From NCBI RefSeq assembly GCF_004798865.1, contig NW_025336401.1, forward strand, positions 1,987,795-2,051,794: DNA of 64,000 nucleotides, given 5' to 3'. The notes beneath the pieces were generated by a model. That model worked only from the letters and a program-made list of their open reading frames with translations. It did no database searches and was not told the DNA's origin. Origin of the DNA: Varanus komodoensis. Lineage: Eukaryota > Chordata > Lepidosauria > Squamata > Varanidae. A program made the position numbers and the translations under genes. Positions 12,301-21,874 of the stretch are shown here, piece after piece (position 1 is the first letter of the stretch; each line of letters opens with the position of its first letter).

Positions 12301-14230
12301 ACGCGGTTAAGCAATGCGTGGGTCTGAATGCTGCTGGCATTCGCTCCAGAAACGCATGGTTGCGGCGGTGCGTCTCTCACCTGCCGCTTTTCTTCTCATG
12401 GGAAATCCTGCCAGATCCTCGTGACATCAAACGACTCCCGGATCCGGCTGTACGATCTGCGGGATTTGTCTTTGTCAATGAAGTACAAGGGCTACGTCAA
12501 CAGCAGCAGTCAGATCAAAGCCAGTTTCAGGTAAAGAAATGGCTTGCGGCTTCTCCCACCTCCACCTGTCCGGGGAAGGGCAGATGCTGTGGACCCGGTC
12601 TGCAGATTCAGGTTGTCTGCACACGGACGGCATGTTTCCTACTTCTAAAGTTAAATATTTCAAGGGCTTCCAAGTTGCTTCTCTGTGTTTGTGTACTCTT
12701 GGGCGCTCCTCCGTGGCCCAGCGGTTTGCCATTGGGCCAGGCCCGGGGAGAGCCGAGTAGCCCCGACTCGGTGCCACTCGAGCCTCATCACACAACGGCT
12801 GCTGAGCTCAGAATCAGGTTGGGGTAGAGGAGAGGAACTTGGCTTTCTGCGGAGAAGGGGGAAATGTGATCAATAGCACAAATATGTGGATGCGCGAGTT
12901 CACACAGACCAGCCTTCCTTAACCGGCTGCCCTCCAGATGCTTTGGACTCCATGGCAGCCAGTTGTCGGGAATGCTGGGAGCTGCCGGCCCAAGCATCTG
13001 GAAGTGACTCAAGTGGCGAAAGCTTGGGATGGCAGACCCTGGGAAAAGCGGAGCTCTGCGCCAGAAGGTCTGCAGAGGAATCCCTGGGCACAGAGAAAGG
13101 TACCGTGCAAACGGCTGGCTCTTTTCCTCCCCTCCTCTCTCCCTGCAGCCATGACTTCACGTACATCGTGAGTGGTTCCGAAGATAAATACGTTTACATT
13201 TGGAGCACCTACCACGACCTGAGCAAATTCACTTCCGTGCGGAGGGACCGCAACGACTTCTGGGAGGGCGTCAAAGGTGAAGCCTTCCCACTCCACAACA
13301 CGCGGCCTGGGGCTATTTTCAACTGTCGCCGAAGCAACAAAAGCCACCTGGGTCGAGTCCCTGAGGGTGGTGGGGGAGTCATGCACTGCAGGAAAGAGGC
13401 CCCCGCCTTTGGGGGATGCACCCCCCGCACCAGCCCTTTGCAGAAGGGATCTGACCTGGGCCTGGCAGCGTGCAGCCCCTCACGCCCTGCCAGTCCCACA
13501 GCCGCAAGCCACCCGTTGCTGGCAATTCGTCTGATGGGCTACAAGCAGGGCTGGGGCTTGCAGGGGGGGCGTTGCTCCCCAGCGGCGGAGAACCGCTCAG
13601 TGGCCCCGCCTGCTCTCCAGCTGAGCAGATCCTGAATGTTTCGCTCTCTCCCTAGCACACAACGCGGTCGTCACGTCGGCCATTTTCGCCCCAAATCCCA
13701 ACTTGATGGTCTCTGAAATACTGGAAAAGCAAGAGCCCGACAGCAAGGGCGAAGATGCAGAGTCCTCAGATCCGATTCCTTCTGGTAGGTGCGCATAGGT
13801 CGTGGGGGGGGTTGGGTAGTGGGGGCAGCAGGGGACCCGGCCATCCTTCACTGTGAGTGGAGAAACCGGTGATGGCCCCCCATCTTTGCAACCAGATTTG
13901 CCACCTTGTAACATTGCTCTTTTACGTTGTTTTATATTATTTGCAAAGCGCCCAGAGAGCTTTGACTATGGGCTGTATAGAAGTTAGTACCAAGCTGTGC
14001 TTGTAAGTTGCCTATCAGTGCCAGGCCAGTGTTCCCCCCGAGCGGCAGGCAGCCCCTTCCCTAACTCACTTGCTGCAAGTGAACTCTGGGCTGGAGCAGG
14101 TTCCTGAAGCCGCTTCTTTGTCTGCCCTTCTTAAGGAGCTTTGAAGATGGCGCACACGGAAGTGCTTCTGTCTGCTGACTTTACAGGAGCCATCAAAGTC
14201 TTCATTAACAAGAAGAAAAATGTCTCTTAA
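246..14230 (+). CDS. WDR44: WDR44 (WD repeat protein 44, RAB11 effector), 18 exons, 5' end outside window
   Basis: WDR44 (Rab11BP/rabphilin-11) binds GTP-bound RAB11 on recycling endosomes and links endosomal tubules to the ER through VAP proteins and to GRAF-type RhoGAPs; it also restrains preciliary trafficking (family knowledge). Eighteen exons join in frame into 872 residues plus a stop; the human protein is about 913, so roughly 45-50 N-terminal residues, including the FFAT-like motif, lie left of the window. Order seen: acidic linker, long variable region, proline-rich SH3-ligand block (about 1546-1710), RAB11-binding middle (exons at 1853-5981), then seven WD blades (8262-14230) ending NKKKNVS. 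All junctions are GT-AG with matching phases. The gene spans only 14 kb here against about 100 kb in human. DOCK11 follows on the same strand. Identity is near certain; exon boundaries rest on phase and homology. Confidence 0.97.
751..905 (-). repeat. tRNA-derived SINE remnant (Sauria-SINE type)
   Basis: The reverse complement carries the family's features in order: a gtgtggtggttagagc head, ctgggactcagg, the ggccatg..gagtg part, cagcccaacccacctcacaggg and a degraded AT tail. It lies in a WDR44 intron and is shorter and more decayed than the copies near 22.5 kb and 62.2 kb. Confidence 0.7.
1107..1749 (+). CDS. WDR44: WDR44 large exon: variable linker and proline-rich SH3-ligand region
   Basis: The exon is 643 bp, starting [11 protein letters not shown] (human IIESIIEESQK). 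A long alanine/glutamate-rich stretch with little similarity to human follows. Then comes the conserved block [17 protein letters not shown] and a polyproline run ([23 protein letters not shown], about 1618-1707). In human this block is the binding site for the SH3 domains of ARHGAP26/ARHGAP10. The exon ends in phase 1 at TTGGAAG|gtaagt. The high GC content and open alternative frames on both strands are by-products of base composition. Confidence 0.95.
1853..1974 (+). CDS. WDR44: WDR44 exon ([22 protein letters not shown])
   Basis: 122 bp, phase 1 to 0, encoding VPFSAGG then a block nearly identical to human through [12 protein letters not shown]. The intron in front is only 103 bp. Confidence 0.97.
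2514..2609 (+). CDS. WDR44: WDR44 exon ([18 protein letters not shown])
   Basis: 96 bp, phase 0 to 0. It carries the [13 protein letters not shown] motif, a serine-rich segment conserved with human. Donor GAG|gtatcc. Confidence 0.97.
2770..3000. repeat. GGGTTGT-rich degenerate repeat
   Basis: Repeated, imperfect GGGTTGTTT/GGTTGTCTGAAC units around AAACCATGAG, followed by a C-run. It resembles short interspersed repeats of lizard genomes, but I cannot name the family. Confidence 0.35.
3397..3533 (+). CDS. WDR44: WDR44 exon in the RAB11-binding region
   Basis: 137 bp, phase 0 to 2, from [14 protein letters not shown] to MRRTKEYV, essentially identical to human. It lies within the stretch needed for RAB11A binding (about residues 334-504 of the human protein). 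Confidence 0.98.
3655..3905 (+). repeat. CR1 LINE, 3' end
   Basis: The translation [20 protein letters not shown] (about 3737-3795) is the C-terminus of the CR1 reverse-transcriptase protein. It is followed by the CR1 3' UTR pattern (gggtggactagatggcc, ccttccgactctt). 5'-truncated, in the WDR44 intron after the exon at 3397. Confidence 0.85.
4611..4694 (+). CDS. WDR44: WDR44 exon ([20 protein letters not shown])
   Basis: 84 bp, phase 2 to 2. It encodes an acidic, glutamine-rich linker followed by [11 protein letters not shown], matching human. The acceptor is tttccacag. Confidence 0.97.
5875..5981 (+). CDS. WDR44: WDR44 exon ([24 protein letters not shown])
   Basis: 107 bp, phase 2 to 1. 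It encodes the basic, helix-prone block [32 protein letters not shown] and belongs to the RAB11-binding middle. The acceptor ends taaag rather than cag. Confidence 0.97.
6983..7026. repeat. (TTAG)n microsatellite with regular TTCG variants
   Basis: About 11 tetramers in which TTCG recurs with two or three TTAG units between. It abuts the 3' end of the reverse-strand LINE at 7027 and probably began as that element's terminal repeat. Confidence 0.85.
7027..7495 (-). repeat. L2-type LINE 3' end, reverse strand
   Basis: On the minus strand the translation includes [20 protein letters not shown], the conserved end of L2-clade LINE proteins (AF..AP.LWN.LP.EVR), followed by an AT-rich 3' UTR. The same family recurs at 34065, 45500 and 57490. 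It ends only a few bases before the WDR44 exon at 7520. Confidence 0.75.
7520..7671 (+). CDS. WDR44: WDR44 exon leading into the WD40 propeller
   Basis: 152 bp, phase 1 to 0. It contains the acidic/serine cluster [24 protein letters not shown] and ends [10 protein letters not shown], the start of WD blade 1. Confidence 0.98.
8101..8121 (+). repeat. Poly-G tract
   Basis: About 20 consecutive G within GC-rich intron sequence, 141 bases upstream of the exon at 8262. It may form a G-quadruplex and the count is prone to sequencing error. Confidence 0.9.
8262..8400 (+). CDS. WDR44: WDR44 exon, WD blade 1
   Basis: 139 bp, phase 0 to 1. [20 protein letters not shown] followed by DNMVRIW is a classic WD repeat. 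The intron before it contains a run of about 20 G. Confidence 0.98.
8516..8580 (+). CDS. WDR44: WDR44 small exon, serine-rich loop
   Basis: 65 bp, phase 1 to 0, encoding [22 protein letters not shown], a serine-rich, probably phosphorylated loop between blades 1 and 2. The upstream intron is 115 bp. Confidence 0.97.
9646..9759 (+). CDS. WDR44: WDR44 exon, start of WD blade 2
   Basis: 114 bp, phase 0 to 0: [20 protein letters not shown], then [18 protein letters not shown] with the GH dipeptide of a WD repeat. Confidence 0.98.
10255..10377 (+). CDS. WDR44: WDR44 exon, WD blades 2-3
   Basis: 123 bp, phase 0 to 0: [20 protein letters not shown] closes blade 2 with its WD signature and [13 protein letters not shown] opens blade 3. 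Identical in pattern to human. Confidence 0.98.
10801..10992 (+). CDS. WDR44: WDR44 exon, WD blades 3-4
   Basis: 192 bp, phase 0 to 0: [20 protein letters not shown] ends blade 3 and the [20 protein letters not shown] segment forms blade 4, ending CIFYDTE. Confidence 0.98.
11230..11331 (+). CDS. WDR44: WDR44 exon ([18 protein letters not shown])
   Basis: 102 bp, phase 0 to 0. It links blades 4 and 5 and starts blade 5 with [13 protein letters not shown]. Confidence 0.98.
11764..11793 (+). repeat. (GGGGT)n minisatellite
   Basis: Five or so GTGGG/GGGGT units in the WDR44 intron between the exons at 11230 and 12415. Confidence 0.8.
12415..12530 (+). CDS. WDR44: WDR44 exon, WD blades 5-6
   Basis: 116 bp, phase 0 to 2: [20 protein letters not shown] closes blade 5; [17 protein letters not shown] starts blade 6. 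Confidence 0.98.
12909..13002. repeat. Short palindromic interspersed repeat
   Basis: Left arm ccttaaccggctgccctcc..gatgctttgg, right arm ggcccaagcatctggaag, with an 'aatgctgggagctgccgg' core. The two arms are imperfect reverse complements. Related copies occur at 20215, 27935, 36184 and 52594. Possibly a MITE-like DNA element; family not named. Confidence 0.5.
13149..13276 (+). CDS. WDR44: WDR44 exon, WD blade 6
   Basis: 128 bp, phase 2 to 1: [20 protein letters not shown] followed by [20 protein letters not shown], nearly invariant against human. Confidence 0.98.
13656..13784 (+). CDS. WDR44: WDR44 exon, WD blade 7 with variable loop
   Basis: 129 bp, phase 1 to 1. [17 protein letters not shown] begins blade 7. 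An acidic loop (about 18 residues rich in E, D and S) follows and diverges strongly from human, as expected for a surface insertion. Confidence 0.96.
13925..13990 (+). repeat. LINE 3' tail fragment
   Basis: The stretch reading 'gcgcccagagagctttgact' and 'gggctgtatagaagt' matches the typical 3' tail of lizard L2-type LINEs (cgcccagagagctt..ggcggtatagaaat). The rest of the element is lost. Confidence 0.55.
14136..14230 (+). CDS. WDR44: WDR44 terminal coding exon with stop
   Basis: 95 bp, phase 1 to stop. It encodes the last strands of blade 7 ([20 protein letters not shown]) and ends KKNVS then TAA, the same C-terminus as human apart from conservative changes. Confidence 0.98.
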
Positions 14231-14998
14231 CTCATCGGTAACTGGGCAGCATCATGATAATTGGTACCTGGGTGTGAATCATGTGGTCAGTGAAGCAAAA
14301 TTATAGCATTGGAGGTTGGCTTCTCCTTAAAACTTCTTTCATTTAAATGCTGCTCCGTTAGGCCTCCTGGGACAGGAGCATCCGGACTATTAATTCCCCT
14401 GGCTTTTAGAATAGAAAGGGAAGTGTGTGAATAGCATTGCCCAAGCGACTCGGCGTTGTGTTTTCTGAGTAATCCTTTTGCTAAACAACTGTTGCCATGC
14501 GCAGGATTCTGCATGAAAAGGGCAGTGCCTTGTCTGGGTTACACGCACCAAACTGAGCAAGAGTGAAAGCTTAATTTATTGAGTGGCGCCTGGGGTGGGG
14601 TAGGGAGGGAATTTAACTCTGGCAGAGTGGCTGTGCTGGCCTAGGACAGCCAGTGTGATCTCTTCCCAGAGTCTCATTTCCAGCAAAGTTGATCTGTTTC
14701 TGAACTGTGCTAACAGAGCTGAATTTGTGGCTGGATCCCTCATGTCTGTGAGATTCTTTGCTGTCCTTCCCACCCTGATTGGACTAGCAGCATCAATGTT
14801 TTATAATGTGGGTTTTTGTTGTCTTCTAACTGTTGTGCGCGCTAGATTCCTCTCTTAATATATATTTTTTTTTGCACACTGGGGCACAATATTTCTATGG
14901 AGGCCCTCATTCCTTACTCCTGGGCACTGGATTATGCTCACCTTAAAAGCAAAATTAAGCTGCATTAGGAACGATTCTTACATTTTACAACAATGTAA

Positions 14999-15004
14999 AA
15001 TAAA
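14999..15004 (+). terminator. Poly(A) signal AATAAA (WDR44, proximal)
   Basis: A canonical AATAAA lies 769 bp after the stop codon in an AT-rich stretch; downstream T-rich sequence (TTTCGTTTTTGTTT) could serve as the U-rich element. Confidence 0.5.
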
Positions 15005-15185
15005 TTGTTTACATATTTTTTAAAGCATAGTAGTTTAAAATTATGTTTCGTTTTTGTTTAGAGCTAATGGAATTTAAAGGTCTTTGTAAATACTCATAAA
15101 ATATACCAATGAAATAACATTTTGGGGCATTGAAACCAACAAAATGTTGTTGATGGTTCTTGTTTCAGAAGACAAAAGATGTATC

Positions 15186-15191
15186 ATTAAA
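15186..15191 (+). terminator. Poly(A) signal ATTAAA (WDR44, distal)
   Basis: ATTAAA followed about 28 bases later by GT-rich TGTTGTGTCCTTC, the arrangement expected around a cleavage site. It could be an alternative to the AATAAA at 14999. Confidence 0.45.
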
Positions 15192-15463
15192 ATGGATCAC
15201 ACTGAAAGAGAATCTGATGTTGTGTCCTTCTTACTGTGTAAAGATTTTTGCTTGACTCAGAAGTGGCAATACCTGTACAGCAAATCACGAACAGTGGCAC
15301 ATAATTCTTGAAAAGCCAAGAGCTCTCTAGTCTCCAAGTTGCTACTGGAAAGTCTTCTTCCCTGAAATTGTGCTTGTGAAATTACCCCCCCCCCCCAAAA
15401 AAACTTGCAGCATGAGGTCCACTGGATAGATTTTGTGTCTCCCAGTTTTAAAGCGCCCTTTTC

Positions 15464-15476
15464 CCACTAGGTGGCA
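15464..15476 (+). promoter_or_regulatory. CTCF core motif between WDR44 and DOCK11
   Basis: CCACTAGGTGGCA fits the vertebrate CTCF core CCASYAGRKGGCR at every position. It sits in the roughly 0.7 kb between the WDR44 poly(A) signals and the CpG island, where an insulator would be expected. Occupancy cannot be judged from sequence. Confidence 0.45.
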
Positions 15477-15949
15477 CCCTAATTTTATCATTGCAGGAGC
15501 AGGTCAGAGCTGCAGTAAAAGTTAACACCCGCCAAGCCGCACCCTTTCGGCTTACTCCATTTCGTAGCTTGCTCCTTGCCCACTTAGCCCCAGTTTCAGT
15601 TCTCCAGCAGAAGTGACGGTCTCTGGCCAGATGCTCGGCTCCTTTACGATTTAAGATTGAGCACCCTTGAACACCAGCACGCCTCAACACAAATGGCAGC
15701 GGCAGTACACGGGCAATGTGGGGCCACCACCGAGAAAGCCCCATGCCCGATGGCCAACAGCCAAATATCCCTTCAGGGAGGAGGAGACTGGCAGGTGCAT
15801 CCCCCCAATTTGAAGTCAAATGAGGAAACCACGTGAAAAGTTAAACTGGCCAGAAGCCCCAGTCAAAAAAGGTGCTCCCCTTCTGAAGTCCAGAGCGTTT
15901 TGGAGCCCAAAAGGAAGGCCCCTGACCCAATCTTGGATGTTTGCATTTA

Positions 15950-16960
15950 AAGGGCCAGCCCCCACTGCAGGGTTTGGCGGCCCCGCCCGAGGGTTTGGAG
16001 GCCCCTTCCTCCCCCAGCCGCTCCCGCTCCTCCTCCTCTTCCTCCCGCGCTGGCCAGGCCAGGGCGCAGGGCACGCGTGGGCTCGCCACTGTCCCCTGGG
16101 CCGGGCGGGGAGCGACCCCCGCCGCCCCATCCCCATCGCGCCAGCCCCTGCCTGGCCGGAGCAGGTGCTCCGGGAGCGGGGAGCGGCCGGGGCAGGGGCA
16201 GCCGCCGCGCTCCGGGCGCCCCGCGCAGCCCCCAGGCNNNNNNNNNNNNNNNNNNNNNNNNNNNNNNNNNNNNNNNNNNNNNNNNNNNNNNNNNNNNNNN
16301 NNNNNNNNNNNNNNNNNNNNNNNNNNNNNNNNNNNNNGGCGGGCGCACGTGGGCGCCGCCAGCGCGGGGCGGGCGGTGGGCGGCGGGCGGCAGCGCGAGG
16401 GGCCGGGCGCTCTGCACGTGCCCAGAGGGAGCGGGGGCGTGGCTGCGCGCGGGGAAGGGGCGCGGGGGCCTCGCCGCTTCCCGCCGCCCCGCTGGACAGC
16501 TCCTCGGGGTCCGAAAGGGGAAGGCAGGCAGGCCCCACCCGGCGCGCAACGCGCCGCCTCGGCGGAAGAGCCCGTGCGCCCCGCGCCTCCGCTGGCGCCC
16601 TTCCTTGCGGGGAAGCGGGCGTCCCCCGCGGCCGGGAGCCCCACCGGCCCGGCCCGGCCCGTGCGCGGGCGGGCGGGCGGGAGGCAACTCGCAGCGTGCT
16701 CGGAGCGCAGGGTGGCGAGCGCCGTCCGCTCCCCGCGGGCGCTGCAGCCTGGCCCGAGCCCCGCTCTCCCTCCCGGGGACCGCCCGCTTGCCATGGGGGC
16801 CAGGCGGGGTCTTGCTCCTTCCCAAAGGGCCAGCCGGGGCGCTCGGCGGATGCTCCGTTGCGCGCCGGCCGCATCCAGAGCGGGCCCGGCCCTTTTGGCC
16901 GCGCCCCTCCCTGCCCGCGTCACTTGCGCGCTCCCGCTGCTTCTGGCCAGGTCTGTTCCG
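15950..16960. promoter_or_regulatory. DOCK11: CpG island, probable DOCK11 promoter
   Basis: About 1 kb of very GC-rich, CpG-dense sequence with many GGGCGG/CCGCCC-type SP1 boxes and no evident TATA box, interrupted by an assembly gap. It is the strongest promoter-like segment between the WDR44 stop codon and DOCK11 exon 2, and lies about 14 kb upstream of that exon on the same strand. Assignment to DOCK11 is inference from position; the transcription start and direction are not visible. Confidence 0.65.
16238..16337. other. Assembly gap, 100 N
   Basis: Exactly 100 N, the size commonly used for gaps of unknown length, in the middle of the CpG island. DOCK11 coding exon 1 (about 35 residues in human, starting MAEVRKFTKRL) was not found anywhere in the window and most likely lies in the missing sequence. 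Confidence 0.95.
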
Positions 16961-17019
16961 CCAGAAAAGCATCTGCGCCTCGTAAATTACAGCCTCGTGC
17001 TTCAGCCAGATGACTTTCC

Positions 17020-20000
17020 CTTAAAAAAAACAAACCGGGAGCGAAAAACAGCACCGCGCCGTGCGCCCTGATGGGCCTTCGGAGCAGTGCCGACAGAGCA
17101 GCGAGATCTCGTTAACCTTAAATTTCCTGCCCAGCGCCGCCGGTTGCGTTCTGCCTTTGTGAAAGCAGAAATGCCTTCCTTTCTGTGCCGCGGAGGAGTT
17201 TCATTCTGCCAGCGGAAACGAAATGTTTTTAAATGTAGCTCAGAGCAGTTTGTGCATCTCTGGTGGAGCTGAACTTGCGAGGCCTTTCGCTCAAGTGCCT
17301 GCCTGCAAAGTTGTGCAGGTTTTTTAAAACACTGTGCCCTTCTTTGGCGGTTTGGACTTGTGCTCTGCGGGAAGCATTAGGCCAGAGAAGCAGAAATGAG
17401 GGGAGCGGAAGGCGGAAGATGATTTCCTGGCAGATGCCAAAAGGCAGGGTGTGGTGCAGTTGGAGATTTGCAGCGCCCGCGTCATGTCTAGGGAGCCCCA
17501 AATGCTTCCTTGGGGCTATTTATAGTAAATGGAGGAAGACAAGAAGGGCACAGCACCACGGACTCGCACGGCCCACTTCCAGGGTCGCCAGTGCGACCTG
17601 GCCTGAGTGTGTGCCAGGATGTTTTGTGCTTGCTCATCTGGCCTCATCTGTCAGCCAAAGAGACGGAAGTTGCCAGTTTGCTTCTCAAGCAGGAAACCCA
17701 GCAAGGGAAGCCCTGCCTGTCCTTTTAGTCTGTGAATCCGACAGACTCTCAGGGGCCCGCCTGTCTCTCTCTTGCCCACTCGATCCGCCTTGAGAGCCAA
17801 TAATTACCTGCAAAGTGAGATAAAAATACAGTCAGGGTGCGATCGTGTGCATGTTCAGGCTGGGAAAAAGCCCACAATTCCCAGCAAGTCCCGGGTGGCG
17901 TGTTCAGAGTTATAGACCCTTTCTTTTTGGTCTGGCTCTACATAGGATTGTCCCTTTAATAATTAAAAAGTGCCCCCCCCCCATCTGCTCAGAGGAAACG
18001 GTGAAGAGCAGAGATAGGCAGGCCATAAAATTCCTGCAGCTTGATGAGGCTGGCCGGAATCCCAGTATGTGACTGTCAGAGGTTATTTATTGAGAAGGTC
18101 GCCCTCCTTCCCATCGAGAGGGGGTCCTCTGTTTAGAAGTCTGGGGGTTCAGCATCCCCGAAACAAACTCGACTTTGCCAGCAGTGGCACCGCTGGCCGT
18201 TGGGTCTATCCTTCGTCAGTTGCCTTCCCACCATCACAGATGGAATGAGGGTGGTGATGGCCTTGCCTTGCAGGGTGGTTGGTTGGATGCACGTGCAAAG
18301 CACCTTGCAGGCAAAGCGCATGGCTCCTGCACTGGAGAGATCATTTGGAGCACTTTTCCAAAGCTCTTGCTGGAGCATTTTTGGAATTACAACCTTGGAC
18401 CCACTCGAGAGACCCAGCCTGCTTTAAGAACCACCCGTAAACTAAACTAAAAGCCACTGCACTCAAGCAATCAACTCACATTGCTCACAGGAAGACCAGG
18501 ACCCTACAGTCCTTCTAGCCTGCCCTTTAACATCTGTGCACTGGCTGCACCCACAAAATCAGAACAATGCCAAGTGCTGAAGCAGACGCCGAACCAGCAA
18601 CAGGAAGCGTAGCATTTCCACAGTGAATCAGCCCCCTGAAAACACTCACCTAACTGAAATGGTCTTCTGCCCAAGAACCGCCCAGGGGAGCCCCTCTCCC
18701 GGGCAGCTGTTCTGAGCAGCAGGTACTGCAACCAGTATTTCTGAAGGCACGTCCCAAAGGAGGGGCTTTGGCACGGGTCAAGAGACAGGTTAGCCGTGGG
18801 CACGGTGCCAGCGTTCTGCACTCAGCTCAGGAGCAAACCGATTGCTGGTGAAGCTGAAGGTAAATGAGTCTTATGTGGCCTGAATGAGCAGCATCTCTTA
18901 GAACTCCACAGCTGTAGTCTGGACCGTCTTCAAGGGCTGCCCCACATCAAGACCATTGCAGTAATCTATCCTGGAAGCTGCCAGTGTGAATAATCGGCTT
19001 GATTGTTGCAGGGATTGCTGGAAGGCATTCACTCATACCTTGGCTGCAGAGCACACCACATACTGCTATGAACTCTACAGCAGGGGTGCTTCGCATACGG
19101 TAGCCGTGGGAAAAGACGGCCTTTGGGCTGGATTTCAGAAGGAGTCGGTTGTTTATGATCTTATGCTGTTTGGCTTGAGTCGCTGCTTGGTGTTCCTTAG
19201 AGTCGTTCTGCTTGTTATCTGTAAACAAGGCCATCAGTTTTCTGAGGAAATGACCTCTAATCAGCAAAGGGCAAGGTGAATTGGCTTGGTGATGGGTTTG
19301 TGCGCAAACCAGAAACCAGCAAAGGAAGAAGAGTCCAGAGCGGCTCTTTGTGTGGCTATTTATGCCACTCTCCGCTGCAGGAGAGTGTGTACAGGGGTGG
19401 GACGCACTCAACTAAACATCCCTCCCTGCTTGTGGTCAGCTAGCAGATACGAGGAAATCTTCCCATGTGCGTGTTTCCTACATGCAGGGAGTTTTATGTT
19501 TACATCTGAGAGCATTTAGCAATGAGATCCCATCCCACACCTGCTGCTGCAGCACCTTGTCCAGAAAGGCAGGGGAGCTGCTGTGGCAGAGCCAGCCTCC
19601 AAGGTGGGTGGCACCTGTGGAGGTGTGCTCACCGGCCTCCCACTCCGGCCCTGACCTTGGTGGTGGGGAGCCACCTGGGTTGATGTGCCCTGTGCTCTCT
19701 GGCCATCCAGAACGCTCATGGGTGCGAGGGGGAGAAATGGGCTGAAGAGGAAGAGCGGCCACGGCCGTGGTGGTGCAGAGATGCTCAGGCCACCGAGGGG
19801 CCTTGCCCGAGAGCTCAGCAGCCCGGAGCCGGCACTGTCTGCGCCCGGGGAGCCTGGAGCTGGCCTCGCAGCAGCCGGTGCCCTGAAGATGTGCTGTTTG
19901 CCCACGGCAGCACCCGCAGCTCAGTGTGGCTTCCTCTCCAGCCCAGAAACAGCCAGGGAGGGAGCGCCAGCACCAGCAGGCCTCGGGAAGAGCGCTTCTG

Positions 20001-21874
20001 CAGCTCTTGTGGTCAGAAGCGTTAGCACTCCAGAGGAGTGGCAAGCAGCTGGAGGGCGGGTGCCCTGCCGGGCGCTTCAGCCTCCGGCTTTGGGGCCGCT
20101 GCTTTCCTGCCCGACTGCGGCTTGCACGTCCTCCCCGCTGCCTCCCTGCTCCTGGCAGCTCCGGTGCTAGAGCCACGTTTCGAGTTGGAAATAAGGCCGG
20201 AGCGAGAGTGGGCGGCTTGGTTTGGCCTGCAGCTCCCATCATCCCCCCCCCCCACTGGCCATGCTGGCTAGGAGTGCTGGGACCTGTCGGACCAGTCGCC
20301 TGGAAGGCCACAGGCTGCGCAGGCTGGCAAAGGCCTGCAAGCTCGCCTGCTGAGCAGAGAGAGCAAAGGACTGCTTCCCAGGCGCAGCCTCCCCGCTCCC
20401 TGTGAGGCGTCCCCACCGCTAACCTGCGTGGGCAGCTCCAGGCTCAGGCGAGCGGGGCAGAAGTGTGTGCTCCTTCTAAGGAAAGAGCACCGTGGCCGTG
20501 CACGCTGCTGGGGACAGAAGGATCCCGCGTCCTTTCCTCAGCTGGGCTGGAAGCACCTGAGGTGCGTGACGGGGGGACATCCTTGGAATCAGGGGCTGCC
20601 AGAAGGGAACCCTGGAAGGCAGGGGGCCCCGGGCTTGCAGCGCTTCAGGCTGAGGAGGGAGCCTCGGTGGTTGTCCTCCTTTTGGGAACTGGCTCACACG
20701 CCCCTTTCCGCGACTGACAAAGCGCAGCTCCAGCGAGCCCTGGCACTGTTTTCCGTAAACAGACTCCATGGAGCCTCTCGTGATCCGTCATGCCTTGGCT
20801 GTAGCCCATCATTCCCCAGTCCAGCGCAAACGGAGAGGAAGTTAGTGCTGGATCCGCAGCAGAGCCTCCCTGCGGAGGAGGACGCAGCTAGCTAGTGGCG
20901 CTGCGAAATCCGAGGCCCACGGCTGTGGTTGCGAAGCTGACTTGGCTGACCCCGCTCGCTCTGTGGCGTCCATCCTGCAGCCCCCAGTTTCCAAGATGGC
21001 GGGCAGGCAGATGCAGGATCGTGCGGGTTGCTGCACAGGCGATGGAGGGGCAGGCTAGTCCTGGTGGCAAAACAGACGTTTTGACTGGGTTCGGCCCTTT
21101 GGAGGAGGCAATGCAAATTGCTGCGGAAGCCGCTCTTGATCTGTGCGGAGGGTTGATGCCCCTGCCGTGACGCTTTGGGTAGCTGATGCAAACAGGTTCC
21201 TGGCTCCCAAGGGCTCTAGCTCACTAATTTAAATCAAACGGAGAACAGAATTAATTACCTCCTGGAAAGCCTTTCTGTGGGGTAGGACTTGGGATATGTT
21301 TTGTTTAGATTAGCGGCTTGTTCTGCTGAAGAGCTACCTGACTTTTACTGGAGGGCACTTGTGCTTTGCAGTGGGTAGATTCCAGCCATGCAAAAACGCA
21401 CAGAACAAAGTGGAAAGAATGAGGGTGGTGTAACCTTGGAGGGGGCGCCTTGATAATGCAAATAACAGGCCCCTTCAGTTTTGCTTAGGATTTTATTGTC
21501 CCGGGAAAATGCATTTCACTTTAAGATCTCTGGTTTTGTGGCAGCTTTTGGAATGGAAACTCCGCACAGAAAGCCTCTCAGGAAGCAGGCAAGCACACCA
21601 ATGGCCCGCACGATAAAGCTGGTGGAAAGCGCCTTTCACGGGATGGAAAATAAGCTTGCAGCACGTGGGCAGTGCCTTGGGAACCCGAATGTGACCCAAC
21701 TGGGGGCTGCAGCACCAGATCTGAGCTGCGTGCAAGTCTCCACCTGGCCATGGGCCGGGCTCGGTGGCCCAGACACTCCCCGGCCTGTCCCACTCGTAGG
21801 GTTGATGTGGGGATAACGTGGGGTAGCTCCTTTCTGTATGGCCCTGAGCTCTGTCCTGGGCCCTGATAATAATA
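17020..21874. other. DOCK11 intron 1, left part
   Basis: No exon or conserved protein is visible. The stretch at about 18900-19000 (ttgcagtaatctatcctgga and neighbours) resembles a reverse-strand LINE remnant. Around 20215-20285 lies a copy of the palindromic short repeat. The open frames at 19478-20416 and nearby have no recognisable domain and overlap others on the opposite strand. Confidence 0.5.

Larger units (their letters stand above)
14231..15215 (+). other. WDR44: WDR44 3' UTR
   Basis: An AT-rich stretch without long open frames follows the stop codon and contrasts with the GC-rich introns. It is bounded on the right by plausible cleavage signals. The end point is inferred from those signals, not observed. 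Confidence 0.6.

Noticed and set aside
15820-17013. Long open frames on both strands (up to 397 residues) across the CpG island
   Set aside because: They read through the 100-N gap, are proline/arginine/alanine-rich in all frames at once, and show no domain. They result from GC-rich sequence lacking stop codons.
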